From NCBI GenBank assembly GCA_023228025.1, contig JALOCD010000001.1, positions 62,001 through 126,000 of the forward strand: a DNA stretch of 64,000 nucleotides. Reading direction: 5' to 3'. Position 1 is the stretch's first letter. Every line of letters begins with the position of its first letter. The notes under the pieces are model-generated. The model worked only from the letters and a program-made list of their open reading frames with translations, did not search any database and was not told the origin of the DNA. The translations under genes and the position numbers were made by a program. Origin of the DNA: Prolixibacteraceae bacterium (GTDB lineage: Bacteria; Bacteroidota; Bacteroidia; Bacteroidales; Prolixibacteraceae). Positions 18,360 to 27,158 of this stretch are shown here, piece after piece.

Positions 18360-18480
18360 TTCCATTTGTGTTAATTTGTGCAATTAGTGATAAGGCTGGG
18401 GTTAATTTGTGCCCATTTGTGTCCATTTGTGGTTAGGGCAGTCTCATTTGTGTCCATTTGTGCTATTTGTGGTAAGCGCC
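18360..18480. repeat. TTTGTGTCCATTTGTGG spacer repeats, right side of the GxxExxY gene
   Basis: Read on the minus strand it contains CTAACCACAAATGGACACAA followed by a ..CACAAATTAACCCC module, the inverted counterpart of 17701-17760. Units are about 10 bases apart and imperfect. Confidence 0.7.
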
Positions 18481-18492
18481 GGATTAATGGTT

Positions 18493-21213
18493 TTAAAACT
18501 CTACTTTCACATTCGCCGACCCGTTAAAGTTACTGACCCATACCGATTCAGTCTCTGCATCATAAATCCCGCCAGATACTTTAACCGCATTTTTTCCTTC
18601 GGGATGAGGTAGGCGAATGATCACATCGTGTGGTTTGGTTCCGGAATCGCAGACAATGGTTGCTTCAATGAATCCGGCTTTTGTGTTTGAAGTGACCTGC
18701 AAGGAGATGGGGCCAAAATAACTGACCACATTTTTCAGTCTGATCTGCTTCCCGTCTTCCATCCATTTGCGGGGTATTCCGGGCAGTAATTTTAAGGTTT
18801 GGCCCTCTTCGAGGTACAACATCCATCTTGTCTCCATCAGAAACCACCCTTCTTCATGTGTTTTATGAGAACTAACCTGGAAAACATGTTCCCAAAAAGT
18901 GTAGGTTTCACGGTCTGCAAGTGCAGAGAATGTGTTGTAATAAGTTTTTATGAAGGGCTTTGTTAGACCAAGTTTCAACTGAACCCAGTTGTGCCGGCTG
19001 TAATAGGGTTGACTAAAGGCGGCATTTCGCTGATAAAACAATTCGCGGTGATAATCCAGCATCATTTTTGAGACTTGGTCATTTGGCGCAAGTACCTCAC
19101 AAAAAACCAGATACAACGGCCCCAACAACACATCCGGGACCGTAACCGTTCCATGCGAGAAAAAGGTTTCGGGAGTGATATGCAACGCCCTGAGACCCGC
19201 CGCCTCCGTCCAGGGTGGTACGGTAGGACACCATCTGCCATCCCCAAGAGGAACAACCGGGGAATTTGAAATACTGTTCATCAATGAGACGCGGATGTCC
19301 TGCTTCCATGCTTCAGCCTCCTGCTCCAATCGCCTTGATTGTTCTGCATTAATATTCCTCAGCATTTCTGCCACACGACTGATCCCCAAATAAGCATAAG
19401 CGTTGAGCATATATTGATGAAACGGATCTTCCGGATCGGCTACTTTCCCTGCAATCATCCCATATCCTTTCCCCAACAACTCTTCTTTCTTATTCTTCGC
19501 CCTCCATTGGATCAAAAAATCGCATGCTTTTAACAATTTGGGTTCAACCTGTTTCACCCACTCCTTATCCCTGGTGTAACGGAAATATTCTCCAATGCTC
19601 CAAAGCGCTGCGCCTGTTTCAACCATGTATCCGCCAAAATTCTGAATCATCCCGTCCTCATGCTGTTTGTCCAGGAAGAAAGCGATGGACCTGCGGGCCA
19701 TATCGGCCAATCCCATCGAATTATAGAACTGCACGATCGGAGAACTTTCGGTACCAATGGGAGAATATACGCCGATGGTTGGGGCCAGCATGCCACCGGG
19801 CTCTTTCCCGTATGTGATCAAGTCGAGATGCAGCAATCCCGCTTGAATCATTTCATTGATTCTAGGTTCGGGTACACTTATATGTGCGGCTTTATCCAGT
19901 TTTGACTTCCAAAACAGCCTGCATTCATCAAATCTCGAATCGAACGATTGTTTGGACAATTCTAGGGCTCTCTCTTTGGATATTGGGGAATGAGGAAGAT
20001 AAAATTCGAATACCGCTTTTTCATTCGGTTTTAACAATACGGCAATCTCTTCATCATGCAAAGGCTGCCCGTTCAATTTGGAGATTCCAAAGATTCTGCC
20101 TGATGAAAAAGAAGAGAAACCGTTTTCCTTGTTAAACGAGTAGTCAATTTTTTTCGCCAATCCTGCCGCAACTGACCGCACTGTCTTAAACCAGGCATAA
20201 CGTGGTACAGATGAGCGATTAATGGCTTCGTTTCGATAATACAAAACCGTGGTTTCCGCTTTATTGTTTTCCTCTTCGAGCCTTGGTTGGACAAGTTCCT
20301 CCTGCTCCTTCGTAAGCATATGCCCCCTGCTGAACCTGTCCGCAACCAAAAAATCGGTGCCAATAGGTGATTGGGCAGTTAATATGGACTTTTCCAACGA
20401 AACAAATGCGGTCGAACGGTATTCAATGTCCTCATCCGTCAGGGTCGTATGGAGAATAGGAAGCACGCCATCTTCCAGCCGTCGGGGACTGTTTATTGCT
20501 ACACCCTGACCACGCCCGGCGATGTAAGCGTATTCCACAGCCCTGTTTTCCAATTCAGGTAGCAAAACCGGGGAATAGGAATTGCCAGGCCTGACCATGT
20601 TCATCTCACTTTTGGGATTCGTACGGTTATCCGACAATTCGAAGATGCGCATATCACGGCTGATGCCCAACCAGGTGGGACAGGGTTGATTTCGTGTATG
20701 CACGGCTGCGGAATCAAAGGATTCTTCCGGTTCATCGGCTATTTGTTGCAGCTTGCTTTTCAAATTGCGATGCTTTACCGCTGACTCGATCTGAGCATAA
20801 CTCCGCAGATCGTCAAATGGTGTTACTGCAACTCGATATTCGGGAATGTAAATCGGATATTCTTTGTCAACATCCCGAAGAAAAAAAGAAAATGGGTTTT
20901 GATCCGTCCTGACGGTTACGACTGTAGCGCCATTGCCCGGGTTGTTCTGAACATTCGATAAAGTAGCAACGATGCGCACCCCACCATTCGATTTTATTTC
21001 AAATGAATTCCCTTTGATTTTTCCCTTTCCCGTAACAATTTCAATCTTTAACAGTTTCCCGTTCAGGACTTCAATGGTCCCTTTGGATGAACCTTTTTGC
21101 CATTCAATGGCAATTTTCTGATTGCCTGGATTTATGCTGGTTTGACCAATAACATTGAAAGAACAGCATATCAATACGAATAATCCTATCAGAAAAAGTC
21201 TCAATGTTCTCAT
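18493..21213 (-). CDS. Secreted six-hairpin (alpha/alpha toroid) glycosidase-like protein
   Basis: The 906-residue protein has a signal peptide (1-23, ending FNVIGQ). The first about 400 residues are beta-rich. From about 440 to 760 the sequence reads as an (alpha/alpha)6 toroid: VYSPIGTESSPIVQFYNSMG, FLDKQHEDGMIQNFGGY, ETGAALWSIGEYFRYTRDK. The C-terminal about 100 residues are again beta-rich (LLPGIPRKWMEDGKQIRLKN). This three-part build is typical of GH78/GH95/GH65-like glycosidases, but I could not assign a family. The gene is monocistronic and far from other polysaccharide genes. Confidence 0.7.
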   Translation of the reverse strand: MRTLRLFLIGLFVLICCSFNVIGQTSINPGNQKIAIEWQKGSSKGTIEVLNGKLLKIEIVTGKGKIKGNSFEIKSNGGVRIVATLSNVQNNPGNGATVVTVRTDQNPFSFFLRDVDKEYPIYIPEYRVAVTPFDDLRSYAQIESAVKHRNLKSKLQQIADEPEESFDSAAVHTRNQPCPTWLGISRDMRIFELSDNRTNPKSEMNMVRPGNSYSPVLLPELENRAVEYAYIAGRGQGVAINSPRRLEDGVLPILHTTLTDEDIEYRSTAFVSLEKSILTAQSPIGTDFLVADRFSRGHMLTKEQEELVQPRLEEENNKAETTVLYYRNEAINRSSVPRYAWFKTVRSVAAGLAKKIDYSFNKENGFSSFSSGRIFGISKLNGQPLHDEEIAVLLKPNEKAVFEFYLPHSPISKERALELSKQSFDSRFDECRLFWKSKLDKAAHISVPEPRINEMIQAGLLHLDLITYGKEPGGMLAPTIGVYSPIGTESSPIVQFYNSMGLADMARRSIAFFLDKQHEDGMIQNFGGYMVETGAALWSIGEYFRYTRDKEWVKQVEPKLLKACDFLIQWRAKNKKEELLGKGYGMIAGKVADPEDPFHQYMLNAYAYLGISRVAEMLRNINAEQSRRLEQEAEAWKQDIRVSLMNSISNSPVVPLGDGRWCPTVPPWTEAAGLRALHITPETFFSHGTVTVPDVLLGPLYLVFCEVLAPNDQVSKMMLDYHRELFYQRNAAFSQPYYSRHNWVQLKLGLTKPFIKTYYNTFSALADRETYTFWEHVFQVSSHKTHEEGWFLMETRWMLYLEEGQTLKLLPGIPRKWMEDGKQIRLKNVVSYFGPISLQVTSNTKAGFIEATIVCDSGTKPHDVIIRLPHPEGKNAVKVSGGIYDAETESVWVSNFNGSANVKVEF

Positions 21214-21400
21214 TGATCGATAAATTTAGTGTGCATGCTATACCTTGGCCTTCTGACAAAGTTTTTAAGAATGGATAGTTATCCCAAGACAGCCTATGGA
21301 ATCAACATATTTCCCGAAATCCTAACTTAATGAACAGTTTGGTCGCATAAATTTAATCATTCGAACTTATCAAAATAGTCTGAAGCAGGATTTTCAGACA

Positions 21401-22327
21401 TTAGCCACCAATGTTCACCTCAATCCCATGCTCCCTTAAAATATCCATTGCTTCTTGTTGCCTCTCTTGGGTCGGTTCTTCAAGTGATACAAACGCCTCT
21501 CCCCGTCCCAGTTTCTGGTATTTGGTCTGCGCGATCTTGTGGTATGGCAGCAAATTCACCGCGATCTTCTTCCCCGGTAACGAGGCTATAAATCGTGCCG
21601 TCTCGGTGATATTCCCCTCATCATCGTTCACCCCGCCAATCAGTGGAATCCGGACATTGATGCACGCCCCACTCTCCGCCAGTATCTTGAGGTTCTCCTG
21701 GATCTTCCCGTTGGCAGCCCCCGTCCATTGGCGGTGCCGGTCGGAGTCCATTAGTTTGAGGTCGTAGAGGAAGAGGTCCGTCCGTTTGGCTACCTCCAGC
21801 AGAATATCCTTGTTCACCAAACCCGCCGTATCCACTGTGGTATGAATTCTCCGCTCCCTGCATTCATCCAGAAGCCTTACCAGGAAGTCGGTGTGCAGCA
21901 TTGGCTCCCCGCCGGAAAAAGTCACTCCCCCGCCCGACTGCTCGAAGAAGATCCGCTCCTTTTCAATCTCAGTCATGATTTGCTCCACCGTCATCAGATT
22001 GCCCGACAGCTCGCTCGCCTTCGTCGGACAAACGGCCGCGCAGGCGCCGCAAAGCTGGCACAATGAGGCATCCGTAACGATTCCCTCGGCCGTTAAGGTG
22101 AGCGCCCCGTTGGGACAGGCAGAAACGCAGGTGCCGCACCCGATGCACCTGGCCGGCACGTACATCCGCTCTTGAGCCGCCGAAATGCCCTCAGGGTTGT
22201 GGCACCAGGCACAGTTCAGGTTGCACCCCTTCAAAAAGATGACCATCCTGATCCCCGGACCATCGTGGATCGCGTAACGCTTGATGTCGAAGACCAAACC
22301 ACCTTCTCTGGATTTTATCATGATCAT
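21401..22327 (-). CDS. Glycyl radical enzyme activating protein (radical SAM)
   Basis: The 308-residue protein has the radical-SAM triad C35-N-L-N-C39-A-W-C42 and two inserted ferredoxin clusters: C61/64/67/71 (CIGCGTCVSACP) and C90/93/96/100 (CQLCGACAAVCP). A GGEPMLH motif follows. This is the class of activases with an 8Fe-type insert that serve GCVE-type glycyl radical enzymes, not the short PFL activase. It generates the glycyl radical on the protein encoded at 22678-25218. The two genes share a strand but are parted by 350 bases of repeats. Confidence 0.9.
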   Translation of the reverse strand: MIMIKSREGGLVFDIKRYAIHDGPGIRMVIFLKGCNLNCAWCHNPEGISAAQERMYVPARCIGCGTCVSACPNGALTLTAEGIVTDASLCQLCGACAAVCPTKASELSGNLMTVEQIMTEIEKERIFFEQSGGGVTFSGGEPMLHTDFLVRLLDECRERRIHTTVDTAGLVNKDILLEVAKRTDLFLYDLKLMDSDRHRQWTGAANGKIQENLKILAESGACINVRIPLIGGVNDDEGNITETARFIASLPGKKIAVNLLPYHKIAQTKYQKLGRGEAFVSLEEPTQERQQEAMDILREHGIEVNIGG

Positions 22328-22677
22328 ACTTCAGATTACACAAATTAAAAACCCTTCAAATATTTCAAACCCACTAAAACCTAGCCCTACCACAAATGGC
22401 ACAAATGAACACAAATTAACCCCGGCTAACCGCTTATTACCCAGATTAAAAACTGATGAACACAGATGAATCCCATTTCCTACCACAGATTACACAAATT
22501 ACACAGATTAACAGGAAGAATGTTGTGGTCGTCCCAGTCGTCCTAGTCATCCCAGTCATTTCCCCGTTTCCCCGTTTCAATCCTTCAACCTTCGGAGTTC
22601 CACTCCTCCACTCCCCCAGTCCCCTAGTCCCCTAGTCCCTCCGTCATCTCCGTCATCTCCACTCCCTCCGTCCTTCT
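22328..22677. repeat. Repeat-only spacer between activase and glycyl radical enzyme genes
   Basis: 22330-22440 repeats the modules of 17701-17842 (ATTAAAAACCCTTCAAATAT.., then CCCTACCACAAATGGCACAA..). 22524-22677 is a pyrimidine-rich run (GTCGTCCCAGTCGTCCTAGT, CCCCTAGTCCCTAGTC type), the complement of the GGGACTAGG family. No gene or clear terminator is visible. Confidence 0.65.
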
Positions 22678-25218
22678 TCAAATCCCGCAATTCTCCGTCC
22701 TCTCAATCACCTCCCTTTGCAAATCCCCGTTCATATCATTGAAATAATCGCTGTACCCGGCCATCCTCACCATCAAATCCTTGTAATCGGAAGGGCATGC
22801 CTGGGCGGCCAGAAGGGTGGCGGTATCCACGATGTTGAACTGCACATGGTGGCCGCCCATGGTGAAGTAGCTGCGTATCAAATGACCCAGCTTCACCATG
22901 TCCTCCTCCTTCTTCAGCAGACTGGGGAGAAAGCGCTGGTTGAGCAGCGTCCCGCCCGATTTCACCTGATCGAATTTGGTGAGCGACTTCATCACCGCCG
23001 ACGGACCGTGGGTATCCGCGCCATGCGAGGGAGAAGTGCCGTCGGAGATCGATTTCCCCGCCAACCGGCCGTTGGGGGTGGCGCCCATCACCTTGCCGAA
23101 ATAGACATGGCAGGTGGTCGAGAGCATGTTCAGGTGGTACCGTCCGCCCGGCTTGATGTTCGGTTTCCCGTCGATCGCCTGCACCAGGTCGTCGTACACC
23201 CGCACGGCAATCGAATCGGCATATTCATCATCGTTCCCGAAGAAGGGAGTGCGGTTCATGATGGTCTGGCGCAATACCTCTTCCCCTTCGAAATTGTTCA
23301 GCACGGCCTTCAGCACCTTGTCAATCGGGAAGCGCTGCTCCTCGAAAACATGTTTCTTCAGCGCCGCCATGCTGTCGGTGGTGGTGCCCAGTCCGCAGCA
23401 CTGGATGTAGCTGGTGTTGTAACGCGGTCCGCCGTCGTAGTAATCCTTGCCGCGCGCCATACAATCGTCGATCACCACCGAGAGGAAGGGCGCAGGGGCA
23501 TATTTGGCAAACATCCGGTCGATGTAGTTGCTCACCCGCATCTTCATGTCGACCACGTAGTTAAGCTGTTTCAGGAAAGCCCCGTATAGCTCCCCATAAT
23601 TTTTAAACGTGCGCGGATCACCGGTTTGCAACCCTACCGTGATTCCGGTAACCGGATTGATCCCGTTGTTGAGCGTTACCTCTAAAATTTTGGGCACATT
23701 GAGGTAGCCGGTAAGCAGATAGGCCTCCTTGCCAAAGGCCCCCACCTCTATGCAGCCGCTGCATCCCCCCTCTCGGGCATCCCGCAGCGATTTCCCCTGG
23801 CGCAGCAGCTCGGCCACATAGACATCCGGATTGAAGACCGAAGGGTAGCCATGACCCTGCCGGATCACCTTTGTGGCAGCCAGCAGAAATTGATCGGGCG
23901 TCTGGTTGCTGATATGCACCGAGAAGCCCGGCTGCAGGATGTGCAGCTCCTCGGCCACCTCCAGCAAAAGGTAGGAGAGTTCGCTTACGCCGTCGCTGCC
24001 GTCGCTCCTGACGCCCCCGATGTTGATGTTGGTAAAGTCGTTGTAGGTACCGCTCTCGCGCGCCGTGATCCCCACCTTGGGCGGGGCCGGATGGTTGTTC
24101 ACCTTGATCCAGAAACAGGAGATCAGCTCCTTCGCTTCATCGCGCGTCAAAGTTCCGTCCGCCAGTCCCGCTTCGTAAAACGGGGCGAGGTGCTGGTCGA
24201 AGTGACCGGGGTTCATCGCATCCCAGCCGTTCAGTTCAGTGATGGTGCCCAGGTGCACGAACCAGTACATCTGGATCGCCTCCCACAGGTTGCGCGGGGC
24301 ATTCGCCGGAACCCACCTGCACACTTCGGCAATCTTCAGTAGCTCCGCCCTCCGCCGGTCTAGCTGGCTTTGCTGGCTCCGCTGGTCGGGATTTGTAATC
24401 CCGGCCATTCCCTCCACTTGCTGGTCGGGATTTGCAATCCCGACCATCTCCTCCGCCATCTTCTCCGCCAGTTCCGCATGCCTTTCCGCGAACAAAATCA
24501 CCGCGTCGCACGAGATCTCCATCGCCTTCCACTCCTCCAACTTGTCGGTGGCTTCGGGGTCGTTCAGATAATCGATCGAAGCCAGGTTGGCCGCGATCTC
24601 CCGCTTGTAATCGAGTATCCCTTGTTGGTAGATCTTTCCATCCAATGCCGTATGCCCCGGAGCGCGCTGCTCCATAAATTCGGTAAACATGCCCGCCTCG
24701 TAAGCCAGCCGCCACGCTTCCGGCACATGGGAGAAGATCCGCTCCCGCTGGGTCTTGCCCGCCCAGAAGGGAATCACCTCCGTGCGGTAGGTCTCGATAT
24801 CCGCTTCGCTGATGGTGTAGCGCTGCAAGTCGCGGGTGTTGAGCACATTCAAATCCTCCACGCTGTGGCAGGTCAGCTCGGGAAAGGTGGGCACGCATTT
24901 GGGCCGCGGACCCCTTTCGCCCACGATCAGCTCTCCTTCGCCCAGGTAGATCGCCTTACGGGCACAGTGATCGTAAAAATTGGCTGCCCGCAGCACCGGG
25001 ATAGACATTTTGCCAAAGTTCTCCTTGTAAAACACCGTTTCGTGCAGCGCCCTTTCGATGGAGAGGGAGGGTTCCGTTTCGACACTCAGTTTCCGGAGCT
25101 GCTGGATTCGCCGGTTCATTCCCGGACCTTCGGAATGCTCCATTTCCGGGTAAAAATTTCCTTCCCTGGCCGCCGGCCGCTCGGGAGTAATATTGTGGGT
25201 AGATATTTTTTCGAACAT
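22678..25218 (-). CDS. Glycyl radical enzyme of the GCxE (dehydratase/lyase) class, substrate unknown
   Basis: The 846-residue protein has the PFL-like barrel. The thiyl Cys and catalytic Glu are Cys489 and Glu491 in GGCSGCIEVGAFGKE. The radical Gly821 sits in RMAGYSDYF near the C-terminus. The Cys-x-Glu pair marks the eliminase/decarboxylase group rather than pyruvate formate-lyase. I could not match the pocket to diol, choline, hydroxyproline or isethionate enzymes. Residues about 257-285 (GIANPDQ..GITNPDQ) are an insertion coming from two palindromic repeats inside the gene. The activase lies downstream. The enzyme requires anoxic conditions. Confidence 0.85.
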   Translation of the reverse strand: MFEKISTHNITPERPAAREGNFYPEMEHSEGPGMNRRIQQLRKLSVETEPSLSIERALHETVFYKENFGKMSIPVLRAANFYDHCARKAIYLGEGELIVGERGPRPKCVPTFPELTCHSVEDLNVLNTRDLQRYTISEADIETYRTEVIPFWAGKTQRERIFSHVPEAWRLAYEAGMFTEFMEQRAPGHTALDGKIYQQGILDYKREIAANLASIDYLNDPEATDKLEEWKAMEISCDAVILFAERHAELAEKMAEEMVGIANPDQQVEGMAGITNPDQRSQQSQLDRRRAELLKIAEVCRWVPANAPRNLWEAIQMYWFVHLGTITELNGWDAMNPGHFDQHLAPFYEAGLADGTLTRDEAKELISCFWIKVNNHPAPPKVGITARESGTYNDFTNINIGGVRSDGSDGVSELSYLLLEVAEELHILQPGFSVHISNQTPDQFLLAATKVIRQGHGYPSVFNPDVYVAELLRQGKSLRDAREGGCSGCIEVGAFGKEAYLLTGYLNVPKILEVTLNNGINPVTGITVGLQTGDPRTFKNYGELYGAFLKQLNYVVDMKMRVSNYIDRMFAKYAPAPFLSVVIDDCMARGKDYYDGGPRYNTSYIQCCGLGTTTDSMAALKKHVFEEQRFPIDKVLKAVLNNFEGEEVLRQTIMNRTPFFGNDDEYADSIAVRVYDDLVQAIDGKPNIKPGGRYHLNMLSTTCHVYFGKVMGATPNGRLAGKSISDGTSPSHGADTHGPSAVMKSLTKFDQVKSGGTLLNQRFLPSLLKKEEDMVKLGHLIRSYFTMGGHHVQFNIVDTATLLAAQACPSDYKDLMVRMAGYSDYFNDMNGDLQREVIERTENCGI
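24383..24446. repeat. Two tandem 25-bp palindromes inside the glycyl radical enzyme gene
   Basis: TGGTCGGGATTTG followed by YAATCCCGRCCA occurs at 24383-24407 and 24422-24446, starting 39 bases (13 codons) apart. Both keep the host frame. The central ATTTGCAAT core and palindromic form are those of element F (31786, 33057, 38271), with a different but self-complementary stem. Confidence 0.8.
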
Positions 25219-25491
25219 TTTTCGGATAGTTTATTCGTGGACTGGGATGACTTGGACGAAGGGGACGACTAGGACGATGAGAAAATGGGACTGGATCCGA
25301 GCGTGAGAAGATGGGAAGGTAGGAAAATGAGACTGGACGCTAAACTATTGATCCCTGATGAAATGGTTCCTATGTTGGGTGAAGCGATTACTTTCCACTC
25401 TCAACTCTCAACTTTCAACTAAAAAGTCATTGGGGAAACCACTGCCGCCATCTTACCTCTCCTCCCGGAAACGTCGGGGCTGAAGCCCCTC
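25219..25491. repeat. Spacer upstream of the glycyl radical enzyme gene with GGGACGA repeats
   Basis: 25232-25345 is a purine-rich run of GGACTTGGACGA / GGGACGACTAGGACGATG units like those at 15.6 and 42.1 kb. The remaining bases to 25491 hold a short palindrome (GGGGCTGAAGCCCC, 25478-25491) and no gene. Confidence 0.55.
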
Positions 25492-25619
25492 CTAGTGGTA
25501 AAACATCAGGCAACTGAAGAGGCGCCGATAGGTTTTGACGAGGGTTGATATGGAAGTAATTGTTTCCATGATACTTTGACCAATAGTTTTTTGGTAAAGC
25601 AAAAATAAGGATAAAATGG
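25492..25619 (-). repeat. Element C, copy 1, with a 25-codon conserved reading frame
   Basis: On the minus strand the element opens with TATTTTTG (25600-25607), a match to the -7 promoter box. About 30 bases later comes ATG (25569) and a 25-codon frame that ends ..TLVKTYRRLFSCLMFYH and stops at 25492. Copies at 26571, 27569 and 35432 keep the box and the C-terminal peptide with mostly conservative changes. Copies 1 and 2 flank the HepT/MntA genes as direct repeats. Confidence 0.75.
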
Positions 25620-25662
25620 AATGGATGGTGAAAATAGATGTTACAATTTTTATGTGGTCATC

Positions 25663-26010
25663 TTACATATTCACCGATGATGAAAGGTCGCCTTCACGTT
25701 GATAAAATACTTTTCCAACCCTTTTGATATAGTCAATAAAACTCGGATTGTTCAGCGAGTGAAAATCCACCAGGTCAACTTTATAGGGCAGCGAACTCTC
25801 TTCAAAGTCATTGTTCAGTCTTATAACCACTTTTGTACCTGCTAACTTGTTCATGATGGCCAAATCAATATCGCTGCCCGGTTTGCTTGTTCCTTTGGCA
25901 CGGCTTCCGAAAATATGCACAACCAAGACCTCAGGGTATTTGCAAAAAATAGCCTGAATGGTCTGAATATCCCTTTCGGTGAGACCGTATGTATTTGAAA
26001 GATTATTCAT
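25663..26010 (-). CDS. MntA-like nucleotidyltransferase antitoxin
   Basis: The 115-residue protein has the minimal nucleotidyltransferase motif GSx10DxD (Gly35-Ser36, then Asp47 and Asp49). In the HepT/MntA type of toxin-antitoxin system the MntA enzyme inactivates the HEPN toxin by attaching AMP to a Tyr of its RX4HXY motif. That exact motif is present in the overlapping upstream gene. The two reading frames overlap by eight bases. Confidence 0.85.
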   Translation of the reverse strand: MNNLSNTYGLTERDIQTIQAIFCKYPEVLVVHIFGSRAKGTSKPGSDIDLAIMNKLAGTKVVIRLNNDFEESSLPYKVDLVDFHSLNNPSFIDYIKRVGKVFYQREGDLSSSVNM

Positions 26011-26434
26011 TCAAATCCGCTAGCTGTTCTTGACCGCCTTCATCAACAAAGAACTGGTAAAGCATTTGCAGGGCCGGATAAACTTCATCCCGCAGAGCCT
26101 CCTCCGAAACCTCAAATTTGCTGCCACTGTAATCGTGTGATAATTCATTGCGGATATCCAACCCGTCAATCAGTACCTGGCCAAAATCAATAAGCCCGGC
26201 CCGTTGGGCTTCCCTCAGGGTATCTTTCGGTGAAGGTTTAAAAACAAATCCCTTTTCTTCGAGGTAATCTTTCATCACCTTCCAGGAAAGGTCGATGGTA
26301 AACTCAAAGCGTTGTATTAATCCATCGCGCTCCAACTCGTTCAGATTCTCCTGTTCCATGGCCTCCTTTAACTTAAAAAAGGCCATTTCATAGTTCTGAA
26401 AGCGTTGTTTCCAGCGGAGGTCATTATTTCCCAT
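26003..26434 (-). CDS. HepT-like HEPN ribonuclease toxin (HI0074-type)
   Basis: The 143-residue helical protein carries RX4HXY: Arg95, His100 and Tyr102 in IRNELSHDY. This motif defines active HEPN RNases whose Tyr is the target of MntA adenylylation. Family annotation is often 'nucleotidyltransferase substrate-binding protein, HI0074'. It is the first gene of a two-gene minus-strand operon. Both genes sit between direct copies of element C, which suggests the module moved or was exchanged as a cassette. Confidence 0.82.
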   Translation of the reverse strand: MGNNDLRWKQRFQNYEMAFFKLKEAMEQENLNELERDGLIQRFEFTIDLSWKVMKDYLEEKGFVFKPSPKDTLREAQRAGLIDFGQVLIDGLDIRNELSHDYSGSKFEVSEEALRDEVYPALQMLYQFFVDEGGQEQLADLNE

Positions 26435-26570
26435 AATGCGAATTTACCATTTCCTTGTTTTAAATTGCAGGTAGTAGCAATGGGTATTTTTTGAACATTG
26501 CTTTCTTTGGCTAGTGAACCTTAAAAACGCACCCTTCTAAAGCCAACAGAGAAAGTTATGCTCCTCTTGA

Positions 26571-26697
26571 CTAATTGTAAAACATCAGGCAACTGAAGAG
26601 GCGCCGGTATGTTTTGACGAGAGTGGTGCTGTATGTTGCTGTTTCCATGGGTAAAACGGCAAGATGATTTTTATTAAAAACAAAAATAGGGATAATT
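26571..26697 (-). repeat. Element C, copy 2, fused to a truncated BRO gene
   Basis: It has a TATTTTTG box at its left boundary, ATG at 26648 and a 25-codon frame ending ..TLVKTYRRLFSCLMFYN with stop at 26571. The boundary cuts into the BRO-family remnant immediately after KVGYERI, so the element or a recombination at its end removed the rest of that gene. Confidence 0.75.
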
Positions 26698-27036
26698 CGC
26701 TCATAACCCACCTTGGCAAGCCATTGTTTGAAGGGCTCTGCTTTGGGCGAAGGAATAGATTGGACTAATCGAAATACCTGCTGTGCTACCGGCAAGGGTT
26801 TTTCGTTTTTTTCCCGATTCGGTCTGCATTTCTACCTGGGGACAATTTGTCCCCAGGTAGAAATGTAATTCCTCATCCCTTTTCCTGATTTTTTTCAGGT
26901 AGTCTGTGGCATTGGCCGAATCAGTAAGTGCGGCTACAATATCCACCAAAGCAAAATACCATACTTCATTGACGCTGTCATAATAACGCCGAATGTGTTT
27001 GCTTTCAAATACGGCAACTGTTTCGTTGTAATCCAT
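26698..27036 (-). pseudogene. BRO-N/DinD-like gene remnant, frameshifted and truncated
   Basis: The first about 75 residues (ETVAVFESKHIRRYYDSVNE, YFALVDIVAALTDSANATDY) are a BRO-N domain of the prophage/DinD type. The frame is then broken inside the region TLAGSTAG. The next part (QQVFRLVQSIPSPKAEPFKQ, WLAKVGYERI) continues in another frame and stops at element C. A second short scrap of the same family (LKMQAEDGKMR) is readable on the minus strand near 27065-27110. Confidence 0.75.
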
Positions 27037-27158
27037 TGTAATTAAAAATTAATTCAGATACAGTTTGCTATCCTCATTTTACCATCTTCAGCCTGCATTT
27101 TCAACTGTCCCAATTTTTGGGACAGTTCACTTCCCTCTGACTGAAGTTTTGCTGGCTG

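Noticed and set aside
22524..22680. Possible CRISPR or VNTR array in the CCCTAGTCCC-type run
   Set aside because: Units are 8-10 bases with irregular changes and no spacers of constant size. No cas genes are present.
22717..25272. Several long plus-strand frames opposite the glycyl radical enzyme gene
   Set aside because: They contain no domain, and their composition (His, Arg, Val, Gly rich) is that of antisense frames of a biased gene.
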